DNA of 54,370 nucleotides from Polynucleobacter aenigmaticus (GTDB lineage: Bacteria > Pseudomonadota > Gammaproteobacteria > Burkholderiales > Burkholderiaceae), in contig NZ_NGUO01000018.1 of assembly GCF_002206635.1 (NCBI RefSeq), positions 1-54,370 of the forward strand, written 5' to 3'. Below the pieces are notes generated by a model. That model made no database searches. It saw nothing but the letters and a program-made list of their open reading frames with translations, and was not told where the DNA came from. Both the position numbers and the translations under genes were made by a program. Shown in pieces: positions 1 to 8,030 of this stretch. Each line of letters begins with the position of its first letter. Within the stretch, counting starts at the first letter, position 1.

Positions 1-473
1 CCACCGATGTCACCGAGTTCAACATCAAGGGCGAGCGAGTGTACTTATCACCGATCTTAGATCTGTATAACCAAGAGATCATCTCCTATGAGCTTGCTGA
101 TCGGCCGCAGATCAGCTCTGTAATGCAGATGCTAAAGAGCGCCTTCAAACGACTCAAGAATGAAGGCAGGCCAGTATTGCACTCCGACCAAGGCTGGCAA
201 TACCAAATGGGGCTGTATCAACAGGCCCTGCAAGAACAAGGCGTTACTCAAAGCATGTCTAGAAAAGGGAATTGCTTAGATAACGCCGTGATGGAGAACT
301 GGTTTGGGATTATGAAAACTGAGTTCTTCTACCAACAAAAGTTTGACGATGTTCAATCATTTAAAACCCAGCTAAAGGAATATATCCATTACTACAACCA
401 TGATCGAATCAAACAAAAACTAAAGGGATTGAGCCCGGTAAATTACCGAACTCAATCCCTCGTGCTAACCTAA
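1..473 (+). CDS. IS3-family transposase OrfB, C-terminal part (DDE integrase core)
   Basis: This is the catalytic half of an IS3-family transposase. The reading frame is already open at base 3 and the start lies outside the window. The DDE residues are visible: the first Asp in a TDVTEF segment at the window edge, the second in HSDQGWQYQ, and the Glu in ENWFGIMKTE. The tail YYNHDRIKQKLKGLSPVNYR is typical of the family. Nothing looks broken within the visible part, so the element may be active. In intact copies OrfB is made as an OrfAB fusion by programmed frameshifting; the OrfA part is not visible here. Confidence 0.93.
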   Translation, partial: TDVTEFNIKGERVYLSPILDLYNQEIISYELADRPQISSVMQMLKSAFKRLKNEGRPVLHSDQGWQYQMGLYQQALQEQGVTQSMSRKGNCLDNAVMENWFGIMKTEFFYQQKFDDVQSFKTQLKEYIHYYNHDRIKQKLKGLSPVNYRTQSLVLT

Positions 474-480
474 CTAAACT

Positions 481-504
481 GTCCAACTACTGGGGGTCAG
501 TTCA
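481..504 (+). repeat. Right terminal inverted repeat of the left IS copy
   Basis: The 24-base end starts with GTCCAACTACTGGGGGTCAG. Its reverse complement pairs with the left end of the second copy at 53901-53924 with two mismatches. It marks the junction between the mobile element and the chromosomal region. Confidence 0.85.
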
Positions 505-549
505 ATGAGGCGGGATTATTTTTTACTGCTCACTCAGTTCATTCGCCGT

Positions 550-1683
550 CTAGACAATTTTGGTCCAGGCAGCCTTACCTGCATATTTCTTGACCGCTGC
601 TTCATCAAACTCAAAGCCTAAGCCAGGAGTTTGATGCAAAATCAAATCTCCATCTTTAAAGGTGAGTTGCTTATTAATCAATCTACGGAAGTTCAAGACC
701 TGATCATCCAAGAAAAATTCTACAAAGCGGGCATTTGGCGTTGCCGCTACCAAAGGCGCATGCAAATCATGCATCCAATGGGGGCAAACAATCACACCTT
801 TTAAATCTGCGTATGCAGAAATACGGCGCCACTCGGAAATGCCGCCACAGACAGCTGCATCGGATTGCAAAATAGCCGCTCCGCCTGAATCAATGAGCTC
901 TCTAAAACGCCAGCGTCCGGCCTCCATTTCGCCAGTAGCCACATTGATCTTGGTTTGGCGCGCTAAAGCTGCATGCAGATCAATAGCATCTGGAGAAAAA
1001 GGCTCCTCAATCCAATATGGGTTGTAAGCCTCAAAACGACGAATATATTCCAACGCTGTTGGAAGATCGCGCCAGGCATTGTTTGCATCCAAAGTTAGCA
1101 AAACATCATCACCTACGGCCTTACGAGCGGCCTTAACGCGTGCCTCCTCCTCGCTTGGGGATAGACGCCCTACTTTCATTTTGACAGCCTTAAAGCCCTG
1201 TTTAACGTAGGACTCCATCTCCTTGCCCAACTTGGCAGGGGTTTTTCCTTCTAGGTAGTAGCCGCCACTGGCGTAGGCTGGAACGCGGTCATCCACAACT
1301 GATCCCAGGTAATGATGAAGGGGTAATTTGGCGGCACGGGCATTTAGGTCCCACAGTGCTGTATCCAGAATCGAGATGCCACGCATAACTGCTCCAGCGC
1401 GGCCCTGCAGAATAGATTCGTTATACATCTCCATCCACAAACCTTCACTACGGTGGCTGTTTTGGCCAATCAGCTTAGGAGCTAGCAATTGCTCCACAGC
1501 AAGCTTGGCAATATCGCCACCCGCGCTACCAACGTAACAAAAGCCAATCCCCTCATTGCCATCTTTACCGCGGACTTTTACTAAACAATAGTGCCGCTCA
1601 GAAACCGTCCGCGTAGAAAAAGAGGTGACCTTATCTAAAGGCACCGCAACCGATGCAACTGACACCGACTCAATAATGGGCAT
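550..1683 (-). CDS. Mandelate racemase / muconate lactonizing enzyme family protein (enolase superfamily)
   Basis: Enolase-superfamily enzymes abstract a proton alpha to a carboxylate, using Mg2+, to racemise, dehydrate or cycloisomerise acid substrates. The 377-residue protein has the KxK motif (K168, K170), metal ligands D199, a Glu in the IEEP motif (225-226) and E252, D276, and a candidate catalytic H302 in PHWMHD. I start it at 1683 rather than at a codon 66 bases upstream because GGAG lies a few bases before this ATG and the protein then begins at the usual N-terminal capping domain (MPIIESV). The His/Lys pattern fits the mandelate racemase subgroup, but the substrate, perhaps an acid sugar or hydroxy acid, cannot be read from sequence. 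It lies alone beside the IS end. Confidence 0.85.
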   Translation of the reverse strand: MPIIESVSVASVAVPLDKVTSFSTRTVSERHYCLVKVRGKDGNEGIGFCYVGSAGGDIAKLAVEQLLAPKLIGQNSHRSEGLWMEMYNESILQGRAGAVMRGISILDTALWDLNARAAKLPLHHYLGSVVDDRVPAYASGGYYLEGKTPAKLGKEMESYVKQGFKAVKMKVGRLSPSEEEARVKAARKAVGDDVLLTLDANNAWRDLPTALEYIRRFEAYNPYWIEEPFSPDAIDLHAALARQTKINVATGEMEAGRWRFRELIDSGGAAILQSDAAVCGGISEWRRISAYADLKGVIVCPHWMHDLHAPLVAATPNARFVEFFLDDQVLNFRRLINKQLTFKDGDLILHQTPGLGFEFDEAAVKKYAGKAAWTKIV

Positions 1684-1814
1684 GTGAACTCCTAAATTCA
1701 AAAAATTATTGTATCGACAACTTTTGTTACTTTCCTTGACCCACTTCAATAGAAAATTGCTGCACTACAACATAAAGATCCAAAAGTTAGCCAACAATAT
1801 TGGATAATTAGGCG

Positions 1815-3278
1815 GTGAAGAAAAATGCAAGCTATATGCCTTACTGGTTCAATAACGCCATCCAGATCATTGGGCTCTCTCTTATCGCTCTAATTTCATT
1901 ACCAGCGTTTGATGCCGTCTCCAGCGCGCAAGCGCAATCCGCAAGTCAAACCAATAAAGCTAGCAAGACTCCCCAGGTAAAACAAAAGGCTGTTACACAA
2001 GGCAGCAAACAATCTGGTATCAAGTTTAAAGATAGCTCGCTCAATCAGTCCTCGAAAAGCATGAGCTTAAATCCTGAGTTATTTAAACGGATCGAGGGCG
2101 AACACACTTATGACGGTGGGGCAAACCTAGACTACCGCGTACAAAGGGGTTGCCTGCGTCGCAGCTTTAATGAAGACAATCTGCCCTCCAACATAGGGAT
2201 TGAAGATCGTAAGCTCAATGATTTTTTCAGAGCACAAACTAAGGGATTTTTTGATCGAATGCGCGGTAATTGCATTCCTTATGCCTTAGCCCTTGGGAGT
2301 CGCAATCGCTTTGAATCACTCAGCATCATGAATGGCCCCCTGCAAGATGCCAAGACGGAAATTTGGACCTTTACCCCATCAGCAGCAGGCAGCTTCTTGA
2401 TTCAGCAAGACTACCTAAAGGATGAATCTAAGCGCTTTACTGAAATTGAATTTCGACTCAGCGATGTGTTGTATGACCCCAAAAAGGTTGGTGATAAATT
2501 ACCAGTGGAGTTAATTTGGGAATTGAACTCCGTTATTAAACAAATTTATCCCGAAGAAAATAACGCTCTAGAAAGTACGAATAGCCTCGTACGCCTCATT
2601 GTCGACTTTGGTGACAAAGAGCACTGGGCGCAAATTTGGGCAGTAGAAATTATTGACCCATCTTCCAAAGAGGTATTTTCAAGTGCATTTTGGGTAGAAC
2701 GTAGTGACATTCCCGGAGGCTTCTATACCGCTACCGGGGAATCAATCGAACGCACGTTCTGGACCAACCCCTTGAGCTATCGACGTATCTCCCGGGGCGT
2801 TGGGAGCGTGCGTACATCAAATAAAAAAGTGGCGTCCGCAAAAAATGGTGCAGTACCAGCGGCAGCCCCCAAGCAGCGCTATCGTGCGCATATGGGTATT
2901 GATTACGCAGCCCCCATCGGAACGCCGATCTTTAGCGTAGCCACTGGCAAGGTGGCGCATCTTGGCTACAGCGGTGCCTTTGGAAATCTGATCATCCTAG
3001 AGCACCCCGGTAATTACCGCACCTACTACGCCCATTTAAGTAACTACAACGTAGAGCTAGAAGTAGGTAATGAGGTTCGCCGTGGACTGGAGATTGGTTA
3101 TGTTGGCTCCACTGGTCGCTCTACAGGCCCCCACTTGCATTTTGAGTTGAGAAAAGATGGAGTTTACGTGGACCCATATAGCTTAAAAACGCAATTGGAT
3201 CTGTGGAATATGCGCGATGGCGACAGTGGATTGCTGACTAGAGAGATTTTATTGCTGGGTACGCCCATCAATAACTAA
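1815..3278 (+). CDS. Secreted M23-family metallopeptidase (LytM domain)
   Basis: This is a likely periplasmic peptidoglycan endopeptidase or an amidase-activating LytM protein. It is 487 residues long. A hydrophobic signal segment lies at about 15-31, followed by a low-complexity Gln/Ser/Lys linker, a domain at about 90-330 that I do not recognise, and an M23 domain at about 355-460. The zinc site looks complete: H359 and D363 in HMGID, H407 in YAHLS, and H440/H442 in GPHLHFE, so it is probably catalytic rather than a degenerate EnvC-type activator. The GTG start at 1815 has only a weak ribosome-binding site, and an ATG seven codons later is an alternative. A terminator follows at 3325. Confidence 0.88.
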   Translation: MKKNASYMPYWFNNAIQIIGLSLIALISLPAFDAVSSAQAQSASQTNKASKTPQVKQKAVTQGSKQSGIKFKDSSLNQSSKSMSLNPELFKRIEGEHTYDGGANLDYRVQRGCLRRSFNEDNLPSNIGIEDRKLNDFFRAQTKGFFDRMRGNCIPYALALGSRNRFESLSIMNGPLQDAKTEIWTFTPSAAGSFLIQQDYLKDESKRFTEIEFRLSDVLYDPKKVGDKLPVELIWELNSVIKQIYPEENNALESTNSLVRLIVDFGDKEHWAQIWAVEIIDPSSKEVFSSAFWVERSDIPGGFYTATGESIERTFWTNPLSYRRISRGVGSVRTSNKKVASAKNGAVPAAAPKQRYRAHMGIDYAAPIGTPIFSVATGKVAHLGYSGAFGNLIILEHPGNYRTYYAHLSNYNVELEVGNEVRRGLEIGYVGSTGRSTGPHLHFELRKDGVYVDPYSLKTQLDLWNMRDGDSGLLTREILLLGTPINN

Positions 3279-3324
3279 GGGCTAGTAAATATTTTAATCA
3301 AAAATTCAAATGCAGAATAAAAAA

Positions 3325-3351
3325 GGGGTCCGTTGGACCCCTTCATTTTTT
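3325..3351. terminator. Bidirectional rho-independent terminator
   Basis: A seven-pair GC-rich stem (GGGGTCC / GGACCCC, loop GTT) is followed by a T-rich run on the + strand and preceded by a run of A on the same strand, so it works in both directions. It lies between the convergent peptidase gene and the universal stress gene, where a shared terminator is expected. Confidence 0.85.
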
Positions 3352-3364
3352 GATGCCCTGAGTA

Positions 3365-3805
3365 TTACCCAAGAACCAATACTGGCAACTTCGAATGCAC
3401 AATCACCTCGTGTGTTTCGCTACCCAATAAGACACTCTTGAGACCAGTGCGCTTATGTGATGCCATCACAATCACATCTGCCTTGGCCTTCTTGGCGCCA
3501 TCCAAAATACCTTCGGATAAGTTGCCATTGGCAATATGAAGAGTATTAGCTTTGATGCCCGCACCCAATGCAACGGCAGCTTTTTTAAAGACATCAGCAG
3601 CATAGGCCTCGCAGACCTTCTTATGATCTTTTTGAGAGATGCCATAGCCCATAGTGCTATCTGAATAAACCATCGGCGGCATTGGATCGGAAACATAGAC
3701 TAGTGTCACGGCAGCTTTATCTGCCTTAGCAAGCTCTACTACCTTTTTTAAAGACTTTTTACTCACATCTGAACCATCAACCGGCACTAATAAATGCTTA
3801 AACAT
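3365..3805 (-). CDS. Universal stress protein, UspA family
   Basis: This is a single-domain Usp of 146 residues, probably cytoplasmic and dimeric. The N-terminal strand FKHLLVPVDGSD and the C-terminal nucleotide-binding segment (G121 to about S129, then PVLVLG) are those of ATP-binding family members. The start is placed at 3805, nine codons inside the longest frame, because CAGGAG lies just upstream and the protein then begins in the family-typical way. Usp proteins of this kind are often induced under low oxygen or stationary phase, which would suit a locus beside fnr, but no Fnr box is visible upstream. Confidence 0.92.
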   Translation of the reverse strand: MFKHLLVPVDGSDVSKKSLKKVVELAKADKAAVTLVYVSDPMPPMVYSDSTMGYGISQKDHKKVCEAYAADVFKKAAVALGAGIKANTLHIANGNLSEGILDGAKKAKADVIVMASHKRTGLKSVLLGSETHEVIVHSKLPVLVLG

Positions 3806-3893
3806 ATTGACTCCTGTTAAATTAATCCCCAACGCCCTTCATTCCATCATAATCGATATTATTCACCTGTAAAAGCATAAAAAGGAAACTTAA

Positions 3894-4295
3894 TTGCTCA
3901 AGTACTTGGCGGTGTATTTTTCATTTCTCCTGTCATTAATCGTGATTGATTTAATTTGGCTACTCGGCATTGCTAAAAACCTCTATCGAAACGACATGGG
4001 CTCACTCATGGCAAGCGAACCCAAATTACTGGCTGGGCTCGGCTTTTATCTACTCTATGCCCTTGGCACCTCAATATTCGTGATTATTCCAGCGGTCTCC
4101 AAACAGTCCTGGATTTATGCAGTGCAATATGGCGCCCTCTTTGGATTCTTTTGTTATATGACTTACGACTTAACTAACTTAGCAGTCATTCGCAACTTTC
4201 CAGTACGACTGGCATTGGTTGACATTGCCTGGGGAGCCGCTGTTACCGCCGTCTCCGCCACAATTGCCTACTGGGTTGGAACTCGAGTAGCCTAA
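3894..4295 (+). CDS. DUF2177 family integral membrane protein
   Basis: This is a 133-residue protein with about four membrane helices, matching what I recall of the DUF2177 family (an N-terminal IDLIWL segment, then a YDLTNLAVIRNFP segment before the last helix). No biochemical role is established for the family. It begins with TTG at 3894, supported by AAGGA about eight bases upstream, and it is divergent from the universal stress gene. The SulP gene starts 14 bases after its stop, so the two are probably co-transcribed. Confidence 0.75.
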   Translation: MLKYLAVYFSFLLSLIVIDLIWLLGIAKNLYRNDMGSLMASEPKLLAGLGFYLLYALGTSIFVIIPAVSKQSWIYAVQYGALFGFFCYMTYDLTNLAVIRNFPVRLALVDIAWGAAVTAVSATIAYWVGTRVA

Positions 4296-4309
4296 ACAGC
4301 ACTCTCCCA

Positions 4310-5971
4310 ATGAAATTTTTTCAACCAAAACTGCTCAACTCATTTAAGGGCTATAACGGCGCCCTGTTTAGTAAAGATGTCATGGCTGGCATTACGGTTG
4401 GGGTCGTAGCACTGCCACTGGCAATGGCCTTTGCGATTGCCAGTGGGCTCAAGCCAGAAGCGGGCATCTTCACCGCCATCATTGCTGGGGGGCTCATATC
4501 CGTCTTAGGCGGAAGTCGCGTACAAATTGGTGGGCCAGCTGGCGCATTCATTGTCATTGTGTATGGCATTGTTGATCATTACGGTATTGCGAATTTATTA
4601 CTAGCGACCGCCATGTCTGGGATATTTTTATTCTTGATGGGTCTCTTTCGGCTGGGAACTTTAATTCGATTTATTCCGGTAGCCGTCATTATTGGGTTTA
4701 CCAACGGTATTGCTGTACTGATAGGCCTCTCCCAAATAAAAGAATTTTTTGGTCTGCAAATTACCAAGATGCCTGCTGAATTTTTTCAAGCAGTCCAAAC
4801 TTTATATGCCGCTGCCGATTCCGTTAACCCTACTGCTTTGATGCTATCCATTGCGAGCCTAGCCCTCTTAATCACTTGGAGAGTCTTTCAAAAATATCTG
4901 GGGTACTTTAGTCACATCCCAGGAACAGTGGTTGCAATGGCTGCGGCCACTGTTCTCACAAGCGTATTCAATCTTCCCGTGGATACGATTGGCAGTCGCT
5001 TTGGCGGCATTCCATCGGGCTTACCTAGTTTTGAATGGATTCCGATTAGCTGGAGTACTGCGCAATTTGTAATTGCCCCCGCTATTACTCTGGCCTTACT
5101 CGGGGCTATTGAGTCGCTTTTATGTGCTCGTGTTGCCGATGGATTAATCCATGATCGCCATGATTCCAATCAAGAGCTCATGGCCCAGGGTTTTGCCAAT
5201 CTGGTCACGCCATTCTTTGGCGGCATGCCAGCTACTGGCACAATTGCAAGAACAGTCACCAGCATACAAAGTGGTGCTGGGACACCCATTGCAGGCGTGG
5301 TTCACTCCCTAACATTGCTTGTGATTATTTTGTTTGGGGCGCCACTAGCTAAAAATATTCCCTTAGCTAGCCTTGCCGCCATCCTCATGTTTGTTGCTTG
5401 GAATATGGGTGAATGGAAAAAGTTTTTAGACCTCAAACAATTCCGCCTGCCTTATCGCATGACTATGTTGAGTGTATTTTTTCTCACGATCATTCTTGAT
5501 CTAACTGTTGCCATACAGGTAGGCTTGCTTTTGGCATTTATTACTTTCATCTACCGCATCTCGAGCCTGTCGCGCTATGAGCCAGCAAGTACATTTGATT
5601 TTCCAGACCTACTGCAGCATCAAGGAAAAATTGCCGCTTTCAGGATGTATGGTGCAATCTTTTTTGGCGCCGTCAAAATGCTGGAGAGCATTGAAAATGA
5701 GTTGCCATCCAATGTCTTGTTACTCGATCTGAAGAACGTCATCTATATTGATGTCTCTGGTATGGATGCCATCCTTGAACTTGAGGAGACCTGCAAAGCA
5801 AAAGGTGTCAAACTGATCATTTGTGGGCTGGCGCATCAACCATATGAGATGGCGGTACGCGGCGGGCTATTCGAGAGGTCGTCAAATGATTTTATTTACT
5901 CAGACCTGCGACATGGCATTGCCGCTGCTATTAGACAAGTTACATTAACTAATACAGAAGCCGCCCTTTAG
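4310..5971 (+). CDS. SulP family anion permease with STAS domain
   Basis: This is an inner-membrane transporter of the SulP (SLC26) family, which carries sulfate, bicarbonate or dicarboxylates. It is 553 residues long: about a dozen membrane helices up to about residue 420, including the conserved early segment GVVALPLAMAFAIASG, then a cytoplasmic STAS domain to about 540 with IDVSGMDAI, where the Ser/Asp motif lies. Substrate cannot be assigned; no sulfate-assimilation or carbonic anhydrase genes are nearby. It lies 14 bases downstream of the DUF2177 gene, and its last 27 bases overlap the convergent DsbD_2-type gene. Confidence 0.9.
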   Translation: MKFFQPKLLNSFKGYNGALFSKDVMAGITVGVVALPLAMAFAIASGLKPEAGIFTAIIAGGLISVLGGSRVQIGGPAGAFIVIVYGIVDHYGIANLLLATAMSGIFLFLMGLFRLGTLIRFIPVAVIIGFTNGIAVLIGLSQIKEFFGLQITKMPAEFFQAVQTLYAAADSVNPTALMLSIASLALLITWRVFQKYLGYFSHIPGTVVAMAAATVLTSVFNLPVDTIGSRFGGIPSGLPSFEWIPISWSTAQFVIAPAITLALLGAIESLLCARVADGLIHDRHDSNQELMAQGFANLVTPFFGGMPATGTIARTVTSIQSGAGTPIAGVVHSLTLLVIILFGAPLAKNIPLASLAAILMFVAWNMGEWKKFLDLKQFRLPYRMTMLSVFFLTIILDLTVAIQVGLLLAFITFIYRISSLSRYEPASTFDFPDLLQHQGKIAAFRMYGAIFFGAVKMLESIENELPSNVLLLDLKNVIYIDVSGMDAILELEETCKAKGVKLIICGLAHQPYEMAVRGGLFERSSNDFIYSDLRHGIAAAIRQVTLTNTEAAL

Positions 5972-6676
5972 CAAAGCTTCAGGCAAATACCAAGCACGAT
6001 AGAGTCCAAATATCCCGGCTGAGAATAAGAGGCCGGCAGCAATATAGCGCACCCATACATATTGCCCAAGCTGAGTCAGGGCTGCTGAAAATTTAGAGAT
6101 CAATAAGAGGTTGGGTAAAGTACCTAAACCGAACGCCAGCATGAGTGCTGCCCCAGTCCAAACATCCCCTGATAAAAAAGCGAGTGGTAGAACGCTGTAC
6201 ACCAAACCACAGGGAACCAAGCCCCACAACATGCCACTAAACCAGCGAGATGAGTGACCAGCAAAGCGCCCTAAATATTTAGCCCAATAAGTAGCCATGC
6301 GTGCGCCAAGCCACTTACCCACCAACAAAGGACTTTTGGAGCCCTGACGTAGTAAACGAAGCCCCATGAGGATCAAAATCAAGGAGGTAAAGGCAAACAA
6401 TGGGCGCTGAATGGGGATCATGTTCTGCTGCCAAACAACCACCCCAACCCACGCGGCTATCGCACCAAGCAAAACATAAGTCGTTAAACGACCCAAGTGC
6501 ATGATTAATTGAAGAGAAAACAGCTGGGATTTACTCTGTAATGGAGTGTAGGCTAGCTTATGACTCTCACCCTGCCGCTCAATCGCCGCAGCGATGCCGC
6601 CACACATTAAGGCGCAATGCCACCCACTCACCAGAGCACCTAAAAACACGGCCAACAAAAGACTAGTAGTTAACAT
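5945..6676 (-). CDS. DsbD_2-type (sulfite exporter TauE/SafE-like) membrane protein
   Basis: This 243-residue polytopic protein has about six helices. The N-terminal signature GWHCALMCGG is typical of the PF13386 group, usually annotated TauE/SafE-like or as a cytochrome biogenesis transmembrane protein. Such genes commonly sit with cbb3 oxidase genes, and the paired Cys residues suggest a role in copper or thiol handling during oxidase assembly; that role is inference. GGAG lies six bases before the ATG at 6676. The 3' end overlaps the convergent SulP gene by 27 bases, and the gene is divergent from fnr. Confidence 0.78.
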   Translation of the reverse strand: MLTTSLLLAVFLGALVSGWHCALMCGGIAAAIERQGESHKLAYTPLQSKSQLFSLQLIMHLGRLTTYVLLGAIAAWVGVVVWQQNMIPIQRPLFAFTSLILILMGLRLLRQGSKSPLLVGKWLGARMATYWAKYLGRFAGHSSRWFSGMLWGLVPCGLVYSVLPLAFLSGDVWTGAALMLAFGLGTLPNLLLISKFSAALTQLGQYVWVRYIAAGLLFSAGIFGLYRAWYLPEALLKGGFCIS

Positions 6677-6759
6677 CTACTACTCCACCATGAGGGAGGA
6701 AAATATGAGAATTTGGCATAATCCTAGTAGAATAAACCGGTCTGATAACTAGATCCAAT

Positions 6760-7518
6760 ATGAATTACAACAGCTCGGATACCCCAAGTAGTAAATGCTC
6801 AGTGTGTGTGCTGGGTCAGTTTTGCTTGCCGGTTGGTATCAGCTCTACCGATATTGCCAAGATCGACACCCTCGTTAAAGAACGCGTCCATTTACAGAAA
6901 GGTGAAAGCCTCTACCGCCATGGCGAACCCTTAAGTGCGGTGTACAGCGTCCGCTTTGGAACTCTCAAAACTGAATACTGCCTAGAAGACGGTCGTCAAC
7001 AAGTCATTGGCTTCCATTTGCCTGGTGAGATTTTAGGGCTTGATGGCATTGGCGATGGCCACTATCAATCTGAAGCGATTGCGCTCGAAGAGAGTGAAGT
7101 CTGCATTATTCGTTACGAAGCATTTGAGGATTTGGCACGTCAGATCCCAGTGCTTCAAAAACAATTCCTCCGCATTATGAGCCGCGAACTCACTCAGGAC
7201 CAACGTCACCTACTCTCCCTTGGAAGTTTGCGCGCAGAAGAGCGTTTAGCGACCTTCTTGCTCAATCTATCTCAACGTCTCGCTGCTCGAGGCTATCTCA
7301 ATAATGAATTTGACTTACGTATGAGTCGCGTAGAAATTGGTAGCTACTTGGGCATTCAAATTGAGACGGTCAGCCGTATGCTATCCCGTTTTGCAGAATC
7401 TGGACTGATTCAAATTAAGCAGCGCCATATTAAGCTGATTGATATGAATGGTCTATATGAATTGGCCGGTACCCCCAATCCAGAGCGCACCACCCAAATC
7501 AAACCAAACTGCATCTAA
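6760..7518 (+). CDS. fnr: Fnr-type oxygen-responsive transcription regulator
   Basis: This is a Crp/Fnr regulator of 252 residues that probably senses oxygen with a 4Fe-4S cluster. C13, C16 and C22 have the same C-x2-C-x5-C spacing as E. coli Fnr C20/C23/C29, and C114 in the ESEVC segment corresponds to C122. The recognition helix carries E202, S205 and R206 in ETVSR, the residues that read TTGAT half-sites. An exact TTGAT-N4-ATCAA box sits upstream of ccoN in this window, so the oxidase operon is its likely direct target. A name such as anr could be equally apt. Confidence 0.94.
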   Translation: MNYNSSDTPSSKCSVCVLGQFCLPVGISSTDIAKIDTLVKERVHLQKGESLYRHGEPLSAVYSVRFGTLKTEYCLEDGRQQVIGFHLPGEILGLDGIGDGHYQSEAIALEESEVCIIRYEAFEDLARQIPVLQKQFLRIMSRELTQDQRHLLSLGSLRAEERLATFLLNLSQRLAARGYLNNEFDLRMSRVEIGSYLGIQIETVSRMLSRFAESGLIQIKQRHIKLIDMNGLYELAGTPNPERTTQIKPNCI

Positions 7519-7539
7519 GCAATCAACTGAGGGCTGGCT

Positions 7540-7800
7540 CTAGATCAGGCCACCGTCAGGACTCTTATCTCCATCAGCTTCAATTCCCGGAAGGATATAC
7601 GCGGTTAAAGCGCTGGAGAATGAGCAAAAGATCCAAATAACGAAGAATCCAATGGTGTAGATACCTTCATCTGAAATGTTGGGGTGATGCCCAAAAAATA
7701 AGAGTTCAGTTGGATGAACGATGCTAAAAAGCAGGCCTTCTGCCAGAATTGAAACCAAAAAAGATGGCCACATTATCCAGATGAATAGGCGGTACTTCAT
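7540..7800 (-). CDS. Small membrane protein at the end of the cco operon, unknown function
   Basis: I do not recognise this 86-residue protein. It has two or three hydrophobic segments (about 4-30 and 48-70) and a polar acidic tail. Its ATG overlaps the stop of the FixH-like gene in an ATGA arrangement, which points to translational coupling and to a role with the cbb3 oxidase. The gene is the last of the cco operon and is convergent with fnr, with only about 20 bases between the two stops. Confidence 0.7.
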   Translation of the reverse strand: MKYRLFIWIMWPSFLVSILAEGLLFSIVHPTELLFFGHHPNISDEGIYTIGFFVIWIFCSFSSALTAYILPGIEADGDKSPDGGLI

Positions 7801-8000
7801 TTGCGATCCTGCTCCACTTTAAGCTGCTCTACTTTTAATCCACGTTTCACCACGCCATCGCGCACGGGTTTATCGGCGTACAGATTGATGGCGAGATAAA
7901 TCGTGATCATGCAGCCGATTGCAGCAACGGCAGGCCCGCTAATCAGCAGCCATGGCCACATTTGTTTATACCAAGGTTTGTTTGTTTGTAGTTCTGACAT
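7797..8000 (-). CDS. Short FixH/CcoH-like protein
   Basis: This is a 67-residue single-pass membrane protein with a W-rich N-terminus (KPWYKQMWPWLL), one helix at about 15-37 and a basic C-terminal segment ending DGVVKRGLKVEQ. It resembles the short betaproteobacterial version of FixH, an assembly factor of cbb3 oxidase; the long periplasmic domain of rhizobial FixH is absent. The start at 8000 is preferred over the ATG six bases upstream because AGAGG then has normal spacing. It follows ccoG after 30 bases and overlaps the next gene by four. Confidence 0.75.
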   Translation of the reverse strand: MSELQTNKPWYKQMWPWLLISGPAVAAIGCMITIYLAINLYADKPVRDGVVKRGLKVEQLKVEQDRK

Positions 8001-8030
8001 ATTCATCCTCTTTATCTCTTGCTATATAGC

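Larger units (their letters stand above)
1..504 (+). mobile_element. IS3-family (IS150-like) insertion sequence, 3' part
   Basis: This is the right-hand end of an insertion sequence that begins outside the window. It holds the C-terminal half of the transposase and ends with a terminal inverted repeat at 481-504. The reverse complement of that repeat differs at only two of 24 positions from the left terminal repeat of the element at 53901, so the two belong to the same or a very close IS type. Both copies read in the + direction. The target duplication cannot be judged because the left end is missing. Confidence 0.9.

Noticed and set aside
3806..3893. Fnr box upstream of the universal stress gene
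   Set aside because: Expected by analogy with other oxygen-limited Usp genes, but no match is present.
6677..6759. Fnr autoregulatory box upstream of fnr
   Set aside because: No TTGAT-N4-ATCAA-like sequence or clear paired -35/-10 elements were found in this gap.
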